Of a stretch of 64,000 nt of DNA, positions 1-12,811 are shown one piece after another; the stretch's first letter is position 1; each line of letters begins with the position of its first letter. Position numbers and translations under genes: made by a program. The notes below the pieces were generated by a model. The model was not told the origin of the DNA and searched no databases. It was given only the letters and a program-made list of their open reading frames with translations. Where the stretch lies: the NCBI RefSeq assembly GCF_030272615.1, contig NC_081413.1, forward strand, positions 443,573,038 through 443,637,037. Reading direction: 5' to 3'. This stretch comes from Cryptomeria japonica (lineage: Eukaryota; Streptophyta; Pinopsida; Cupressales; Cupressaceae).

Positions 1-133
1 TATATATTTTCTATATAGTATATAATTAAATTAAATATTAGATAAAATATGTAAATAATTTTAATATTAGAAATATTATTAATATATTTAATTCTATATA
101 TATACAATAATATAATTAAAATTATTATATTAG

Positions 134-412
134 TCCAAGGGGTTGAGCTTAGTTGGTTAAAGCATTGACTTCTCAATGTGGAGACCCAAGTTCAACTCCC
201 TTGAGGGACACCTTTGGTTAGAATTCTAAGTTGTGACTCTTGGTGTTCCATTGGTTGTTTAAAATGGATTTCTAAGTTCTGACCCTTGGTCTTCCAATTG
301 TTGTTTCTAGTTTGGTGCTTGAAAAGAGCTAGTATGTAATAAGTTTGTAATGTGGATGCTCGAAGAGAAAAAAATGAACTCTATGATTCTATGATAATTA
401 ATACAAAAAAAT
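134..412 (+). mobile_element. tRNA-derived SINE with 15-bp target-site duplication
   Basis: The head looks like a tRNA gene. GAGCTTAGTTGG at 145-156 matches the RNA polymerase III A box at 11 of 12 positions, and GTTCAACTCC at 190-199 matches the B box. The body is not protein-coding and ends in a short A-rich tail near 404-412. It is flanked by perfect direct repeats, AAATTATTATATTAG at 119-133 and 413-427, as left by LINE-driven target-primed insertion. At 279 bp the length suits a plant SINE. I do not recognise a named family. Which LINE moved it is unknown; its tail does not resemble either LINE 3' end seen here. The element call is firm, the parent tRNA is not. Confidence 0.82.
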
Positions 413-830
413 AAATTATTATATTAGGATTAAATACATTTTTTATCTTAAAAAAAATCAAAATTAAACATGTTAATTATATATAATCAATGAATAATAA
501 AATTATATATAATAATATATTAGTCAAGTTAAATATATTAAATTATTAAAATAAAAGAAAATTTGTGATTAAGGTTTGAGATTAAGGTGTGAATAAATAA
601 TTTAATACTATGCTTATTATTGACCAATATTATTAACATATTTAATTATAATGCAAATTATATTTATAACATAAATGAAATACAATATTATATATAGTGC
701 AATAATATAATCTAAAATATTATATAAAAATGAGTTTTTTCCGTTCGGCAAATGATGCGATTTTTTTTTGTTGAGTTAGGCATGTGAAAGGCGACCTAGC
801 TATCATGGGAGGCTCGATACATATGTTTGG

Positions 831-852
831 TGGAGGAGGCATCCCTCCTCCA
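831..852 (+). other. GC-rich hairpin in LINE-N1 leader
   Basis: TGGAGGAGG at 831-839 pairs perfectly with CCTCCTCCA at 844-852 across a 4-nt loop. It lies in the leader upstream of ORF1 within otherwise AT-rich DNA. It could shape the RNA 5' end or translation; no role is shown. Confidence 0.5.
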
Positions 853-982
853 TGGGGTTTGATCCTTATTTTCTCTTCTTTTATACTTATGAAACTTTAG
901 TAGCATTTCCTTTCATTACATTTAATTTTTGTTTCACCCAAAGCTTCATTACCTTGGTCGTTCATCCTGCATTCGGCTCCTT

Positions 983-2972
983 ATGGAATCAGAGTCTGAT
1001 GGTGCATTAAATGCACCTCATTTAACCCAGCCAAACCCTGTTCCCATTACATCTCTGCATCTGTCTCCACAACACAGGAAATCATTTTCTGAGATGGTGG
1101 CGAGCTCTGCGAATGGAGTGGCGAATGATGCCAAATTTCTTACAACACCTGAAAATGGACAACTCAATCTAGAAGGTAAGGATTCTGACTTTAATCTGGA
1201 ATTTTTCTCCATTTCTCCCAATGAAGCCATGGTTAAAGAAATAGCTTTAGAAAAAGCTAGGTTAAAAGATTCTTCTACATTCTTTGCCTCTGTTGATTTG
1301 GAAAAGTGCCCTCCCCATAAGTTCATGGATGACTGGTTCTACAATTTTTGGATTTTAAAGCTAGGGTTTAGAATTTCGTTTTGTAGGAAAATACAAAAAG
1401 GACTCTTTGTTATTTTCTTCCACAATCATAAAACACAGGTTGAAGTCCTTAAGAAACAATATTGGGCTATTGGTAGAACATCATTTTGGGCCCTTGGATG
1501 GACACTCGAAGTGATAAACGAAGAAATCCTAGCATTATCATGCCCTAGATGGATTGTGCTAAAAAATGTTCTCCCATTTTCATGGTGTTTTCTACCCCAA
1601 ATGATGGAACCCATCAGTAAAATTATTCGCATGGATGAATCCACTAGACTCATCTCGTACCTCGACGCTAGAATACTAATCTCAATAAAACCAGGAGTTG
1701 GTATCCCGGCTATCCTGAATCTTAACATTAAAGGGGAAATTTTATCCTACCCTATAGAGGTTCTTGGTAGATTAAATGCTTTTTTTTATGTAAAAAGGAA
1801 GACACCATCGTAAGGAATGTCCGATAATTAATAGGAAGAACTCTGGATCTGAGGCAGATAGTGTAAAATCCTTTTCTAATAATGTCCGTGCCAACCCTAA
1901 ATTGGCTGAATCTTTGGTTTCGAATGTCACTGTTGATGATAATGGTGTGAAAGCTAATCTTTCTAATGTTTTTGCCAACCCTAAAATGGTCAAATCTTTG
2001 ACCCCTAATGCCCCTGTTGATAAGTCAAAAAATAACTCTATCACCAACCCGAATATAGGGCATCCTACCATTGAACAAACCAAATTAGGTTCGTCTTACC
2101 ATGAACTCCCTAAATCTACCTCGTCGACCATTGTGGCTGACTCAAAGCTTGGACACCCTCGCAATGAGCAAGTCATTCTAGGGGTTTCTTTCCTTGAGCT
2201 TGCTTGCTTTCCTCCCTCGACCTTTCTGGCTAAAAACTTCAATAAGACCCTGATCTTCTTTGCTACAGAGATTATCAAAACATCACAGAATGATAGCTTC
2301 CAATTGGTTACCCGCAAAAAGAGGAGACGTAAAAATGCCCAATAACTTGCCATTGATAAAATTAGATCTATCAACTAGAGCATGATCATTAGGAATGAAC
2401 CCTTCCTTATGGATGATGTTCAGTCATCTTCTTTCCAAACCCAGAGTAATTCATTGGTCAAAACTATGATTAAGAACTTTGAAGGTTACGATTGAGGCAC
2501 TAGTGATTAAAATAGTAGTAATGGCTCTGCAAGGATGTCTCTCAGATCTGATACCCCTAAGATATCTATTGGGAAGGATTCTTGCTCAAGACCTCTCCTT
2601 ACTATCGTCACCACTACTCCCTTGACTGTGAACCTATCTCCTAAATTGTATAAAGAAATCGATGATATCTGCGTAATTGAAGTTATTCCTGCTAACACTA
2701 TGGATATTAATAATACTTTAGGCTCCTCACTCCACTTTTTTCCTAGGGCACAACTATCTTGGATGAGTAGTAGGGAAGTTGCCATGCATTCAACTCTTAC
2801 TTCAGGAACTGAACATGAGTACCAACTTGAATCTAGTGAGGAAGAGGATGATCCCATTAAGAACACTTCCAATGCCAAATAGAAAGGAAGACCTAAAGGG
2901 GCCAAAAACAAGGGTCCGTTGAATAAAAAGAAGATGGGAGAGGAGAATGGTCTCCCAAGCAGTAACTTTTAA
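983..2972 (+). pseudogene. LINE-N1 ORF1, DUF4283-like nucleic-acid-binding protein (broken)
   Basis: In plant L1-type LINEs, ORF1 binds element RNA and forms the particle with ORF2 protein. The start is taken at ATG 983 because the protein reads MESESDG from there. The first open block (983-1813) has a DUF4283-like core (FWALGWTLEVINEEI and following, near residues 170-250). It is followed at about 1790-1825 by a zinc-knuckle remnant, HHRKECP, displaced by a frameshift. Further blocks lie at 1902-2345 and 2535-2882. The C terminus is basic (KGRPKGAKNKGP), typical of ORF1 tails, and ends at TAA 2970-2972, 14 nt before ORF2. At least two frameshifts plus stops make it a pseudogene. Confidence 0.75.
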
Positions 2973-5938
2973 CTATCTTGTTCCCCATGAAGTGCATAAC
3001 TTGGAACGTTAGAGGTCTAGAGATACCAAATAGAAAACAAGTTGTTAAAAGGTCCCTTGACTCTCATAGGGACATGAATTTTTTAATGCTGTAGGAGCTG
3101 AAAGCTATCAACTTCGCTCTTGAGGTCACTCTTGACTTCATCTAGAAAGATGCTATCAAAATATGGTCAGACCACCCTAGAGGTAAGGGTGGGGTTGGCC
3201 TGCTTATTAATCCTAAATGGACTAATCATATAACTAATAGAGGGACCTCCTCGTGTAATAGAGCCATCTGGATTTTTGTTGACCTAAAAGGCACTCTTTT
3301 TGGCATTTGTTCTATATATGCTCCAAATGATTACAAGGATAGGATTACTCTCTGGACTTGGTTAGGGACCCTTCCTAATATACCCTATATCATTGTTGGA
3401 GACTTTAATATGATTAAGAACAAGGATGATAAAATCAGAGGAATTCAATTTGAATGGAAGAGCTCTGAAAAGTTACATTAGGATAGAATGAAACACCAAA
3501 AATTGCTATTTTATCCTTTGAAGGGTACTAAAAATGATACTTTTGGCTTATGGTACACCTAGTGCAACTACCAAAAGGGTGCTAATAGGATTTATTCTAG
3601 ACTTGATTGCTTCTATGCCAACAAAGATTGTTTTTCCTTCTCGCCGAATGATTATGGTAATACTATGTTTGTGTGTCCCATGACTTTATCTAATCACCAT
3701 CCCATAGTTGCTTACCTTAGCATTAGGATTTCCTTGGCTAATTATAGGACAAGTAATAAAAACATTATCCTCAACACTAGCCTATTGAAGGATCAAGATT
3801 CCTTGGTGGCTATAAATCTGGTTAGGCTCCTTAATATCCAGAACAAACACCTCTCCTCCCACATTGACAGATGGAATTATAATGTTAATTCTTGGCAAAA
3901 AATCCTCCAGACTATTGGCCAAAAGAAAGCCAAGGACTATAGGTTTTTAGAATTGTTTTTAACTAATCATCTGCATAAAGTTGAACAGGATGTCCAAGGC
4001 AACCCCTCCTCCATTTACCTTGCTACCCAAGTTGCCCAGGCTCATGATTCCCTTAGGAAGAATCAATAGGTTAAAATTTGGGGGGCCATGATTAGGGCTC
4101 GTAGCCAATGGCTGAAATTTGGGGATAAAGGATCGAAGTTCTTTTTCAACTTGCTCAAACAGAAACAAACTCAAGAAAAATTGATACTTGTTGTGGATAA
4201 CGAAGAAACTGTTGACCTGAATAATATTAGAGATGGTTTTGAGATATTTTATAAAGCCCTCTTCACCTCGGAGGATAAGGACTCGGCTAGAGACATGAGA
4301 CATAAATATCAATCTATCATCCTCTGTAGAATCTCTGAACAAGACTCCCTCCTCCTTAAACAAAAAGTTTCTCTGGAAGAGATTAAATCTGCCATCAAAG
4401 CCCTTAAAAATGTTAAAACTTTGGGTCCAAATGGAATCCCTATTGAGTTTTACAAAGATAACCTTGATTGGATTGTTAAGGACCTGCATCACATATACTC
4501 TGAAGCCTTTGACTCTATTACTCTGGGCGAATCCATTAATAAAGGTATTATTAAACTTATTCTCAAGGATGGTGATAAGGCCCTCATTAAAAATAGGAGG
4601 CCCATTACCCTTATGAATGTCTCCTACAAAATTCTTTCTAAAACCTTGGCCTACTACCTTCAGAAAATCCTTCCTAAGTTCATATGCCCTACCCAAACCA
4701 TATTCATTAAAGGGAGATACATCCTTGAAAACCTTATAACTAGTTGGGAGGCCATGGAATGGTCTAAAAATTTTGGACAAGACTCTGCTATGTTCTTGTT
4801 AGACTTTGAGAAAGCTTGTGACAGAGTTGAGTGGGAATTCATCATTATGATGCTTGGAGCCTTTGGTTTCCCTGCTGAGTTTTGTAAATATGTCAAAGTC
4901 CTTCTCAAAGATGCCTCTGCCCACATTGAAATCAATGGGACTCTTTCTTGACCTATTAAGCTTACTAGATCCATTAGGCAGGGTTGTCCCCTTGCCCCTG
5001 CTCTGTTTGTTATTGCCTCAGATGCCTTATTCTATTTATTAAGAGATGACTCCCTCTCACTGAGTGTCCATGGTGTTAGGCTGCCTGATGACTCCACTCT
5101 TCGTAACATCTAGTTGGTGGATGACACCTCGCTCTTCCTTGAGCTTACTAACCAAAACATTGATTCTCTCAACCAAAAACTTGTGATCTTTGGTGATATA
5201 TCCAGAGCACGTATATCCCAATCCAAATCCATATTACTCGGTTGGAAAGATGAGCCCCTTGATTGGCTTAAACAATTTGACTATCAATGGGGAGGCCCCA
5301 ACAAAATTGTTCGGTGCCTTGGTATACCCTTGTCCATTTCCCCCTCCCTTAAGGATATGTGGCTTTGGGTGAGGAAAAAGATCAATCAAAAACTCAATAG
5401 GTGGAATAATAGACACCTCTCATTGGCTGGTAGAATACAGGTCAGCCAAAAATTCTCTCCTCTTATAGTATCTACTACTCCTCAGCTTGGATGTTTAGAA
5501 ATTATTAAATCCTTGACTTACAAAAGGCTGTTAGACAGTTCCTCTAGTCTGATGGCAAAGGAAATAAAAAATTGCATGATGCGAAATGGAAGTTGTGTCA
5601 CATTGACAAAAATCTTGGTGGCCTTGGTTTGAAAGATCTTAAAATCGAAGGCATTTCCCTCGCTGTGAAATGGATATTCCATGCGTTGGAGGGACAAGAA
5701 CCTTGGAAGATCCTAGTTAGAAACAATTTTCAGAATGCGGTTCCTAAGAAAGCTAAGTCATGGAAGGGTCTTCCCTTTAGTGACCTTGTGGTTAGCACCT
5801 TCCCTATCTTGGTCCAAGGTACTTGTGTCTTCAAATCTATCTGGAAACCATGGGACCATGTTAGGAGGCTTATTGTTAATACTAATGTTAACAACAATAA
5901 TTCCTTTCATGGAGAAAGGTCAATTTGGTGGAACCTCT

Positions 5939-7153
5939 TGTTACTACTTATCAAATTGCCATTAGTTTCATATACAAAGTCATTCTATATTCTAGTCGGT
6001 TAGTATTGCCGAATCATGCAGTCGGTACACACAGAGAAGTCGGTATGAACAACCTAGTCGGTTACAGAAGGAAAATAGTCACAAAGTCCAGTATACACCG
6101 AGTTGTCTACCGAGTGTTATTTCATGTCTACCAAGAAGTAAAGATAATACACTAAGTTGATATACACCGAGTGAAACATGTTACCAGATTCATTGAACCT
6201 AGATGCACATATGAAAACGTGTTACAAGATCGAGGCACACAGAACCGTTATCACATTAGAAATTGCACATATAGATTTTGTATAATTTTGAGGTCATCTA
6301 ACCAATGAAATATTTTGCATGGTTATTTATTTGAGAAATCATGTTTGTAAGATCGAAGCAATGAATCAGATCAGCGACATAAAAAGTCTATTTATACAGC
6401 ATGAATTTAGGGTTAGAAACATATGTGAATGTGAGAAATGTGTGTACATGTGTGTATGAAGCAAAACTTATATGATACATGAGAAATCACAGAGTAATAT
6501 GGCTATTACAGAGACACAGAGGTCACCGAGAAGGTTATCAGAGAACAGTTGAGGAACAGAGTAAATAGAAGGGTTTACCGAGTTACTTTATGAGTTACCA
6601 AGGTATGCTATAGGCAAGGTAATCTTAGTTTGAGCACATAGAATCTGCTACAGCATTTTAGATGTAAAGTTGCAGATATTTGTAATGATTCTATTGTAAT
6701 ATTTTGAAGTTGTAAGAGAAACCTTTAACAGGGTAAAAGACTCTGACCAAGTCTATAACTTGTAAATCCTTTAACTAGGTGCTACACTTATATAGTGTTG
6801 TATAAATCCTTTAGTAAGGTAGATCTAACTGATCTTAATACTCCTAATAGGGTAAGCTATCAGAAATAGCTAAATGTAGCTCTAACCACGCACTCTTTAT
6901 TATTGCAGCAGTGAAGTTGTGGGTGCCATCCCCACCACAGTTTTTCTCTCTAACCAAGAGTTTCTGCATGACCAAAATATATGTGTTATGGAGTGAATCA
7001 TGTATGAATGTTATCTGTTGATTATAGTTTTGTTTTATGTTACTGCACTATTCTGTTTATGCATAACAGTAAGGTTATTACACAAGAAAAGTTTTGGAGT
7101 ACTAATTCACCCCTCCCCTCTCAGTACATTAGCTTTCCATATTGGGCCTAACA
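5939..7153 (+). repeat. NaLTR-A 5' LTR
   Basis: 1215 bp, TG...CA ends. It differs from the 3' LTR by scattered substitutions and one 15-nt insertion near 6150-6165, which explains the length difference. The triplet-like motif ACCGAG recurs in it. Promoter elements were not resolved. Confidence 0.9.
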
Positions 7154-7155
7154 AT

Positions 7156-7167
7156 TGGTATCAGAGC
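7156..7167 (+). promoter_or_regulatory. NaLTR-A primer-binding site (initiator tRNA-Met)
   Basis: TGGTATCAGAGC, complementary to the 3' end of plant initiator tRNA-Met, lies 2 nt after the 5' LTR. It primes minus-strand DNA synthesis by a reverse transcriptase that this element does not encode. Confidence 0.92.
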
Positions 7168-7215
7168 TTGAATCTTGGAAAAGGGTTTAACTACCTAAAG
7201 AGAAAGATCTTATCA

Positions 7216-8568
7216 ATGGAAGGCTATAAACAATCTCAGAGGATTGTGCATCTACAAGAAGAGCTGGATAATGCAAATCAAGTGATTGCAAACATGCAAA
7301 GGCAAATGCAAAAATCTCTGAAAGTAAGGAGAAGATTATCTGATGAATTGCAAGATTCTCAAGAGTTAGTGGAACAAATCGAGACATCATCTGACAATAG
7401 GATATCTGAAGAGATTGAAGAAATGATTGGAATGTTGAAAGAAAAGAACAAAGCATTGGCTGATCAACTTAAAGCAATGAAAAGAGAACATGAACATTTC
7501 AGTACACAGATGACTGAAAATCTAGATGCATTAAGGATAGCCGAGGATAAAGCAAGAGATCTACAAATAGAGAAACAACAACTTGAAGTCTTAGTATCTG
7601 ATAAGAATGATGAAATCATAAGGCTAACTGGTATTCAACAAAATTTGATAGATCAACTAGGTTATACACATCATGAGGCAAATCTGAAAGATGATGAGAA
7701 TCAAGCATTGAAACTTGAAGTATCAAGGTTGAACAATGAACTTGAAATAGAGAAGAAATCCAAGGAAACACTGAAGAAGAGCTATGAAGCATCAAAGATG
7801 TTGGATGAGCAACTGAACACAAGATGGCCCTACAAAGAAGGAGGACTCGGTTACAAAGGAAAAGACTCTACCGAGAAGGGAATCTGCACTACCGAGAGAG
7901 GAGAATCATCAAAACAAGTTGGAACAAGGAATAACATCAAAAGGAAGAAGCCTATTTGCTACTACTATGGAAATCAAGGTCATACTACCAACATGTGTCA
8001 AATCAGAAAAGGTAAGCAACTGAATATCTCTAAGTCTACTGGTTATTGTTATAATTGCAATAAATATGGTCACATACCTAATCAATGTAGAACAAAGTCT
8101 ATTAACAACTATCAGAAGGCAAAATTCAAAGGGTTTTGTTAAAACTGCAATAGATATGGACATAGTACCGAGAAGTGTTGGTTTAAGCAAAAGAACCACA
8201 TGTGGTCTGCACACCGAGCAAATACTAGAGGTTACCGAACTCACACAGATCCTTACCGACAATATTCTGCAGTACCATGGGATTACAATACAAGGATATG
8301 GTGTGAATGTTGTGGAAGATATGGACATATAAGTGCGAACTGCTTTATAAGGTTTGGAATGAATAACTGAAGATCATGGAGAAATCCTGGTATGGCATGT
8401 TTTCATTGTCACAAAGTTGGACACTTGGCTGGAGATTGCAAAGATCAACCTAGAGAAGACACTGAGGAAATAATAGAGAAATTAAAGATGATTTGGAGAA
8501 AGAAGGAAATTGTGTCAAATAAAGAAAGCACCTTACCTACCGAGTTAGGTGCTCCCACTCCAAATTAA
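7216..8568 (+). pseudogene. NaLTR-A ORF1: coiled-coil Gag-like protein with five zinc knuckles
   Basis: A 451-codon frame from ATG 7216 (MEGYKQSQRIVHLQEEL) to TAA 8566-8568, broken only by TAA at 8140-8142 and a TGA near 8368. The N-terminal half is a long Glu/Lys/Leu-rich coiled coil. The C-terminal part has five CCHC-type knuckles (C-x2-C-x4-H-x4-C): CYYYGNQGHTTNMC (second Cys replaced by Tyr), CYNCNKYGHIPNQC, a third overlapping the first stop, CECCGRYGHISANC and CFHCHKVGHLAGDC. Most plant Gag proteins have one or two. It presumably packages element RNA, but a classical Gag capsid domain is not apparent. The start fits because it lies just after the primer-binding site and matches the start of the homologous ORF in NaLTR-B. 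Confidence 0.8.
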
Positions 8569-9118
8569 TCGATAAAGGTATGAAGGGACTGCATTCTCAC
8601 AAGGTTAAATCTTAAACAGTTCCTATTTTAAGTATGTAGTGAATTCAAAATCTGCATAGTAAGATGTAGTAGTAAGTTTGAAATTCTATCAAAGTCTTTT
8701 GGAGCACTTTACAGGAAAACTGTTAAGTCGGTGAATTCAGGAAGCCTGTCAAGTCGGTATATGAAGGAAATCTGGTTACTCGGTTAAAGCACAAAAAAGG
8801 GAAAGAAAGTTAAGTGAACTGAGTGCATTTAATGTCTTTGATCTAACTTGCACGGAGCCCGATAAGGTATTTTTAAGTACTTAAAAGGTTTTTCGCGGTC
8901 ATTTTCATTCACTAAGTTTTCGAGAAGCAGAGTAGAGCGAATCAAGGTGATCAAACCATCTTCAAAGCAAAATCTAAGGTATTTACATCGAATCTCATCG
9001 CATTGCTAAGCTGGTTTATCGAACTCATTAAATTGTTATCTGCTAAGTGTAAAGCATCTGCCATTTGTTAAGTTCTCAAACCCTAAGGTTCCTGTGTCAA
9101 TTTTTATCTGAAATCAAA

Positions 9119-12100
9119 ATGGCATCTAAGATCCAAGACCCCATTGTTGTCACAAATGTAGAAAAGCCCTCACTAAAATACTCTTTGACTCCCAAAGTTG
9201 CATTTGAACCGGATGAAAAAACTGCTTTTTCACTCATCCCGGATCAAGTCTTGTTAGTCGAGGATGTGAGATTCTTCACAAAATGTCATGTTGAAGAACT
9301 CGGTCATGTTGAGATCAAGGATGCATATGATGAATTGTGCAAAGATGGTAAAATGGATAGCAAGTATGAGCATATCAAAATCAAGGGATTGACTCAAGCC
9401 CTAACCTATCCCCGTGTGTTCAAACCCTAGTGGGTCAAGTTTGTACTAAGCCTAGTGCATGATGATTTCATGTGGCTACAAGAGCAACCGTTTAAGATCA
9501 CTAAAGAAATCATTCATCTGATCACCGGTTACCCTATCTATGATCATGCCCGAGCACAGAAAATGATATCACAGAAGGAATTGATCAGTTTGACTGGAGT
9601 TGAATCAGATTACAGAGGTCTGAAGTTGAACAATGTTACTGATCCTGAACTCAAATTTTCCATTAGAGTAATTGGTTACTATTCTTCCAATCGGCAAGGG
9701 AAAACAGTGTACCCTGTGCAGCAATGGACTTAGTATACAAAATTGTTAAGAAAGGCATGAAAGTTGACTTGTGTGAAGTATTGCTGAAGAACCTATTTGA
9801 AAATCTAGACACAATAAGCAAGCCAAAGAAGAACAACACGACAAACACTCTAAAATTTCTATCACTACTTGTGTGTATGTTTTTCTACTTTGAGAAGTTT
9901 TTTCCAACAGTCGGTAAAGTTGTTTGAGAACTACACTGACCAATCACCCATCAGATCAATGACTTCATCAAGAAGTTAGGTGATAACTTTAATGATATAA
10001 TGGATGATTACTTCAGGAAGTTCCAAGAAAAAATGCATAACAGGTACCAGATTCCACCATAGCTGGTAGAAAAATACAAAGATGAAATATGTTTTGAGGT
10101 AGACACCGATTACTGTTATATGAATGCTGTGAACCGAGGACTCAATCTTTGTCACCTATGGGTTACGAGATTGATTTTGATATCACACAACAACAAATCG
10201 ATGCCTATCTATCATTGCCAAGGCATACTACCAAGCTGAGGTATGGAACCTATGAAGAAAGGAAAGAAAAAGTAAAAATGAGCATTGTAGTACCTAAGGC
10301 TACAAGAAAAGCTACAAAGATGATTAAGGCATTAACTGAGAAATTTGGAGAAGAGTCTTCCTCCACACCTGTCAAAGGAGTTCTAGCCATCACCGAAGAG
10401 GAGACAGAAGCCCAAGAAGCAGCCATAACACTTAGCACCGAATTGCCTAAGGAAAAAGTGTTGAGGAGAAAGAAACAGGACACCTCAATGGCCCTACCGA
10501 CCCCTCCAACAAAGAGACCTAACACAAGGACATCTGTTGCATCACCAAGTAAGAAACAAAAGACTGTTGTCGTTCCTAAGGTAACTAGAACTTACAAGAA
10601 ATCTACTCAGAGACTCATTTTGCCAAAAGAGTCGAGTGATACCAAATCTGAAGATGCAAATAAATTTCAGATGGTGAAAAGCAAGAAGGTAGATGTACAT
10701 AGTGTAGAATTTTTTTGTAATAATCTAAAGGAATATGGTGGATTTGGTGGATTTAGATTTGTCAAATATGAATCCAGATCTGCTGATGAAAAGAGGCAAA
10801 TTGAAGAAGCTATCATTTGCACACTTCTCAAATTCTGAGTGGTACCATTAGAAGTATGTAATTCTATTCCTAAGGAATTATATGCACATATTGAAACCAG
10901 ATGGCAATATGCCCTAGACTTGGAGAAACAAATCAGAGAAAGAAGTTTGGTGCATCTCTTTCCTGATATGTCGGTTGATGAAATAAAAGAACATTTGACA
11001 AATAGCCAAACTCAATTTACAGTAAAACAAAAGGCCTTGAAATTGATGAATGGCTTGTATATAGAAGTGGAGAAGGAAATAAAAGAGCAATGGAAGACCA
11101 TCTTTCGAAGAAAGAATGCTGGTGAACAATCTACAGTGGAAATAGTCGATGTCATTGACCAAGAGCCTGATGTCACCGAGCAAGACCCTGCTGACACCAT
11201 TCAAATAGATGAAGATATCATGGATGCAGAGGCACCTGAACAAGAAATGATAGAAGGCAATGCTTATGCAAAACTTGTCTCCAGTGAATCTATTTTGGAA
11301 CAAGTTCAGCCTTACCCACTGATCAATCAACCTGCTACAACAGAAGCTCCTCAAGCTACAAGTGAAGGCATCGAAGGTCAAAAGTCTACAGCAGAAGGTA
11401 CTTCACAAGAACAAACCTCTCAAGCACCTTCTAGCACGAAAAATGTTACAGCTGAGACACCAAGCATGGAGACACCGAAGGACACTACCGAGGCCAAAGA
11501 AACCAACAAAAGTGTTGTCTCTACCGAGCAACCTACCGAGGGTCCTCAAGCCTCTCAAGCTATTGTAGTGGTTCACCTAGTGAAAGGTAAAGAAAAGAAG
11601 TTGAAAAAGCATAGTTTCAAAATTGATTTATCCAAACCGATAGTGTTGCCCAATGTAGACATCTCCAAATTGAAAGGGCAAGCACTCAATGAATTCAGTG
11701 AACTATGCAAAGCAAAGCCCAAACAAGAGAAGCAACTGGCCATACAAAGGAAGAATAAAGTACTTCAAAAGGTAAAGACATTACTATCAGATATGCTACC
11801 TTCAGCTACAGTATCAACCGATGCAGCCATCCATATTCAATTGGATGAACTCCTAAATTAGATTGAGACATTTGGAGTAGATGCATCCGAATACTTGAGA
11901 AAACTAAAAGACAAGGAGCTAACTGCTAAAATGATAGAGGAAGTACAGAAATCAATTGCTGTTGGCAAGGTAAAACTTGTCAAATTTATTGTTGAGTTGT
12001 CCCCTCAACTCAAGCACATTCTTTCATTATTTCAGAAACTCTGCACATTTTCTTTATTTCTTAAAGACATTAAGAATAAAGCAAAAGCAATTGAGAAAGA

Positions 12101-12476
12101 GATCACCGATCTCTCAAATAAGTTGACCCTCAAGCCCAATTCAGTTCAAAACTTTTATACTAAGCTACAATAGCTCATGGCTCAACAATTGGAACTGAGG
12201 AATGAAGAACATAAGATCAAGATGGACATAATGACACTTCGAACATTATTCCTTCCTCATCTTTCATTCGTTCAAGAACAGCTAAACCGAGCCACTTCTC
12301 TCTCTACTACAAAAGAAGGAAGCACTTTAGATGGCTTAATTTCATTATTGGTTGATATTAATGCATAGAATTCTTTAATGGATAGTGCAAAGGATGCACT
12401 CTCTGTCGCTCTCACCGAAGCCAAGACAAAGTACAAATCCATTTTTGATCAGTTGCCACCTCCCAATGGTAACTAA
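9119..12476 (+). pseudogene. NaLTR-A ORF2: large conserved protein of unknown function (broken)
   Basis: About 1,118 codons from ATG 9119 (MASKIQDPIVV) to TAA 12474-12476, with several stops (9428, 11859, 12171, 12366) and frameshifts near 9730 and 10150. N-terminal globular part: VEELGHVEI, VHDDFMWLQEQ, ISQKELISLTG, then MFFYFEKFFPTVGKVV near 9880-9925. The middle has VEKYKDEICFEVDTDYC and SPMGYEIDFDI, then a Lys/Thr/Pro-rich linker. Next come IRERSLVHLFPDMS, an acidic Glu/Thr/Pro-rich stretch, and a C-terminal helical part ending in YKSIFDQLPPPN. The same landmarks occur in order in NaLTR-B ORF2. No pol motif is present. The N-terminal block recalls the poorly characterised plant-transposon protein domains found in LTR elements, but that is inference. 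Confidence 0.78.
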
Positions 12477-12500
12477 ATTTTGATGTTTGTCAAAAAGGGG

Positions 12501-12530
12501 GAGTATATCAGAGTATATCAGAGTATATCA
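12501..12530 (+). repeat. Three tandem copies of a 10-bp unit after NaLTR-A ORF2
   Basis: GAGTATATCA is repeated three times exactly, just after a purine run (12492-12502). Further GGAGTATAT pieces occur at 12534 and 12569. It lies between the ORF2 stop and the 3' LTR. Confidence 0.85.
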
Positions 12531-12811
12531 TCAGGAGTATATATAGCATTAGAAGTGTAGTATACAGGGGGAGTATATCGAGCAGAGAATGAGTAGAATA
12601 TGCAGAGTATCCAAGAGCAGTGAACCGAGCAATGAATAGAGGAAAGAACAGTGATTACAAAGTTGTGTACAACATATTGATAAGGGGAGCATACTTGATT
12701 ATACTATTTCAATGACTAATGTATATACTGCATGTTTAGTTAGTTTTGTGATGTATACAGATTTTTGAGTAATGACTTTGAAAGTAGTTTTGTCAAACAT
12801 CTCAACTAATG

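Noticed and set aside
2987-5632. Reassignment of TAG to glutamine
   Set aside because: TAG also stands where Trp is expected, TAA and TGA stops occur in neighbouring elements, and plant nuclei use the standard code; deamination explains the pattern.
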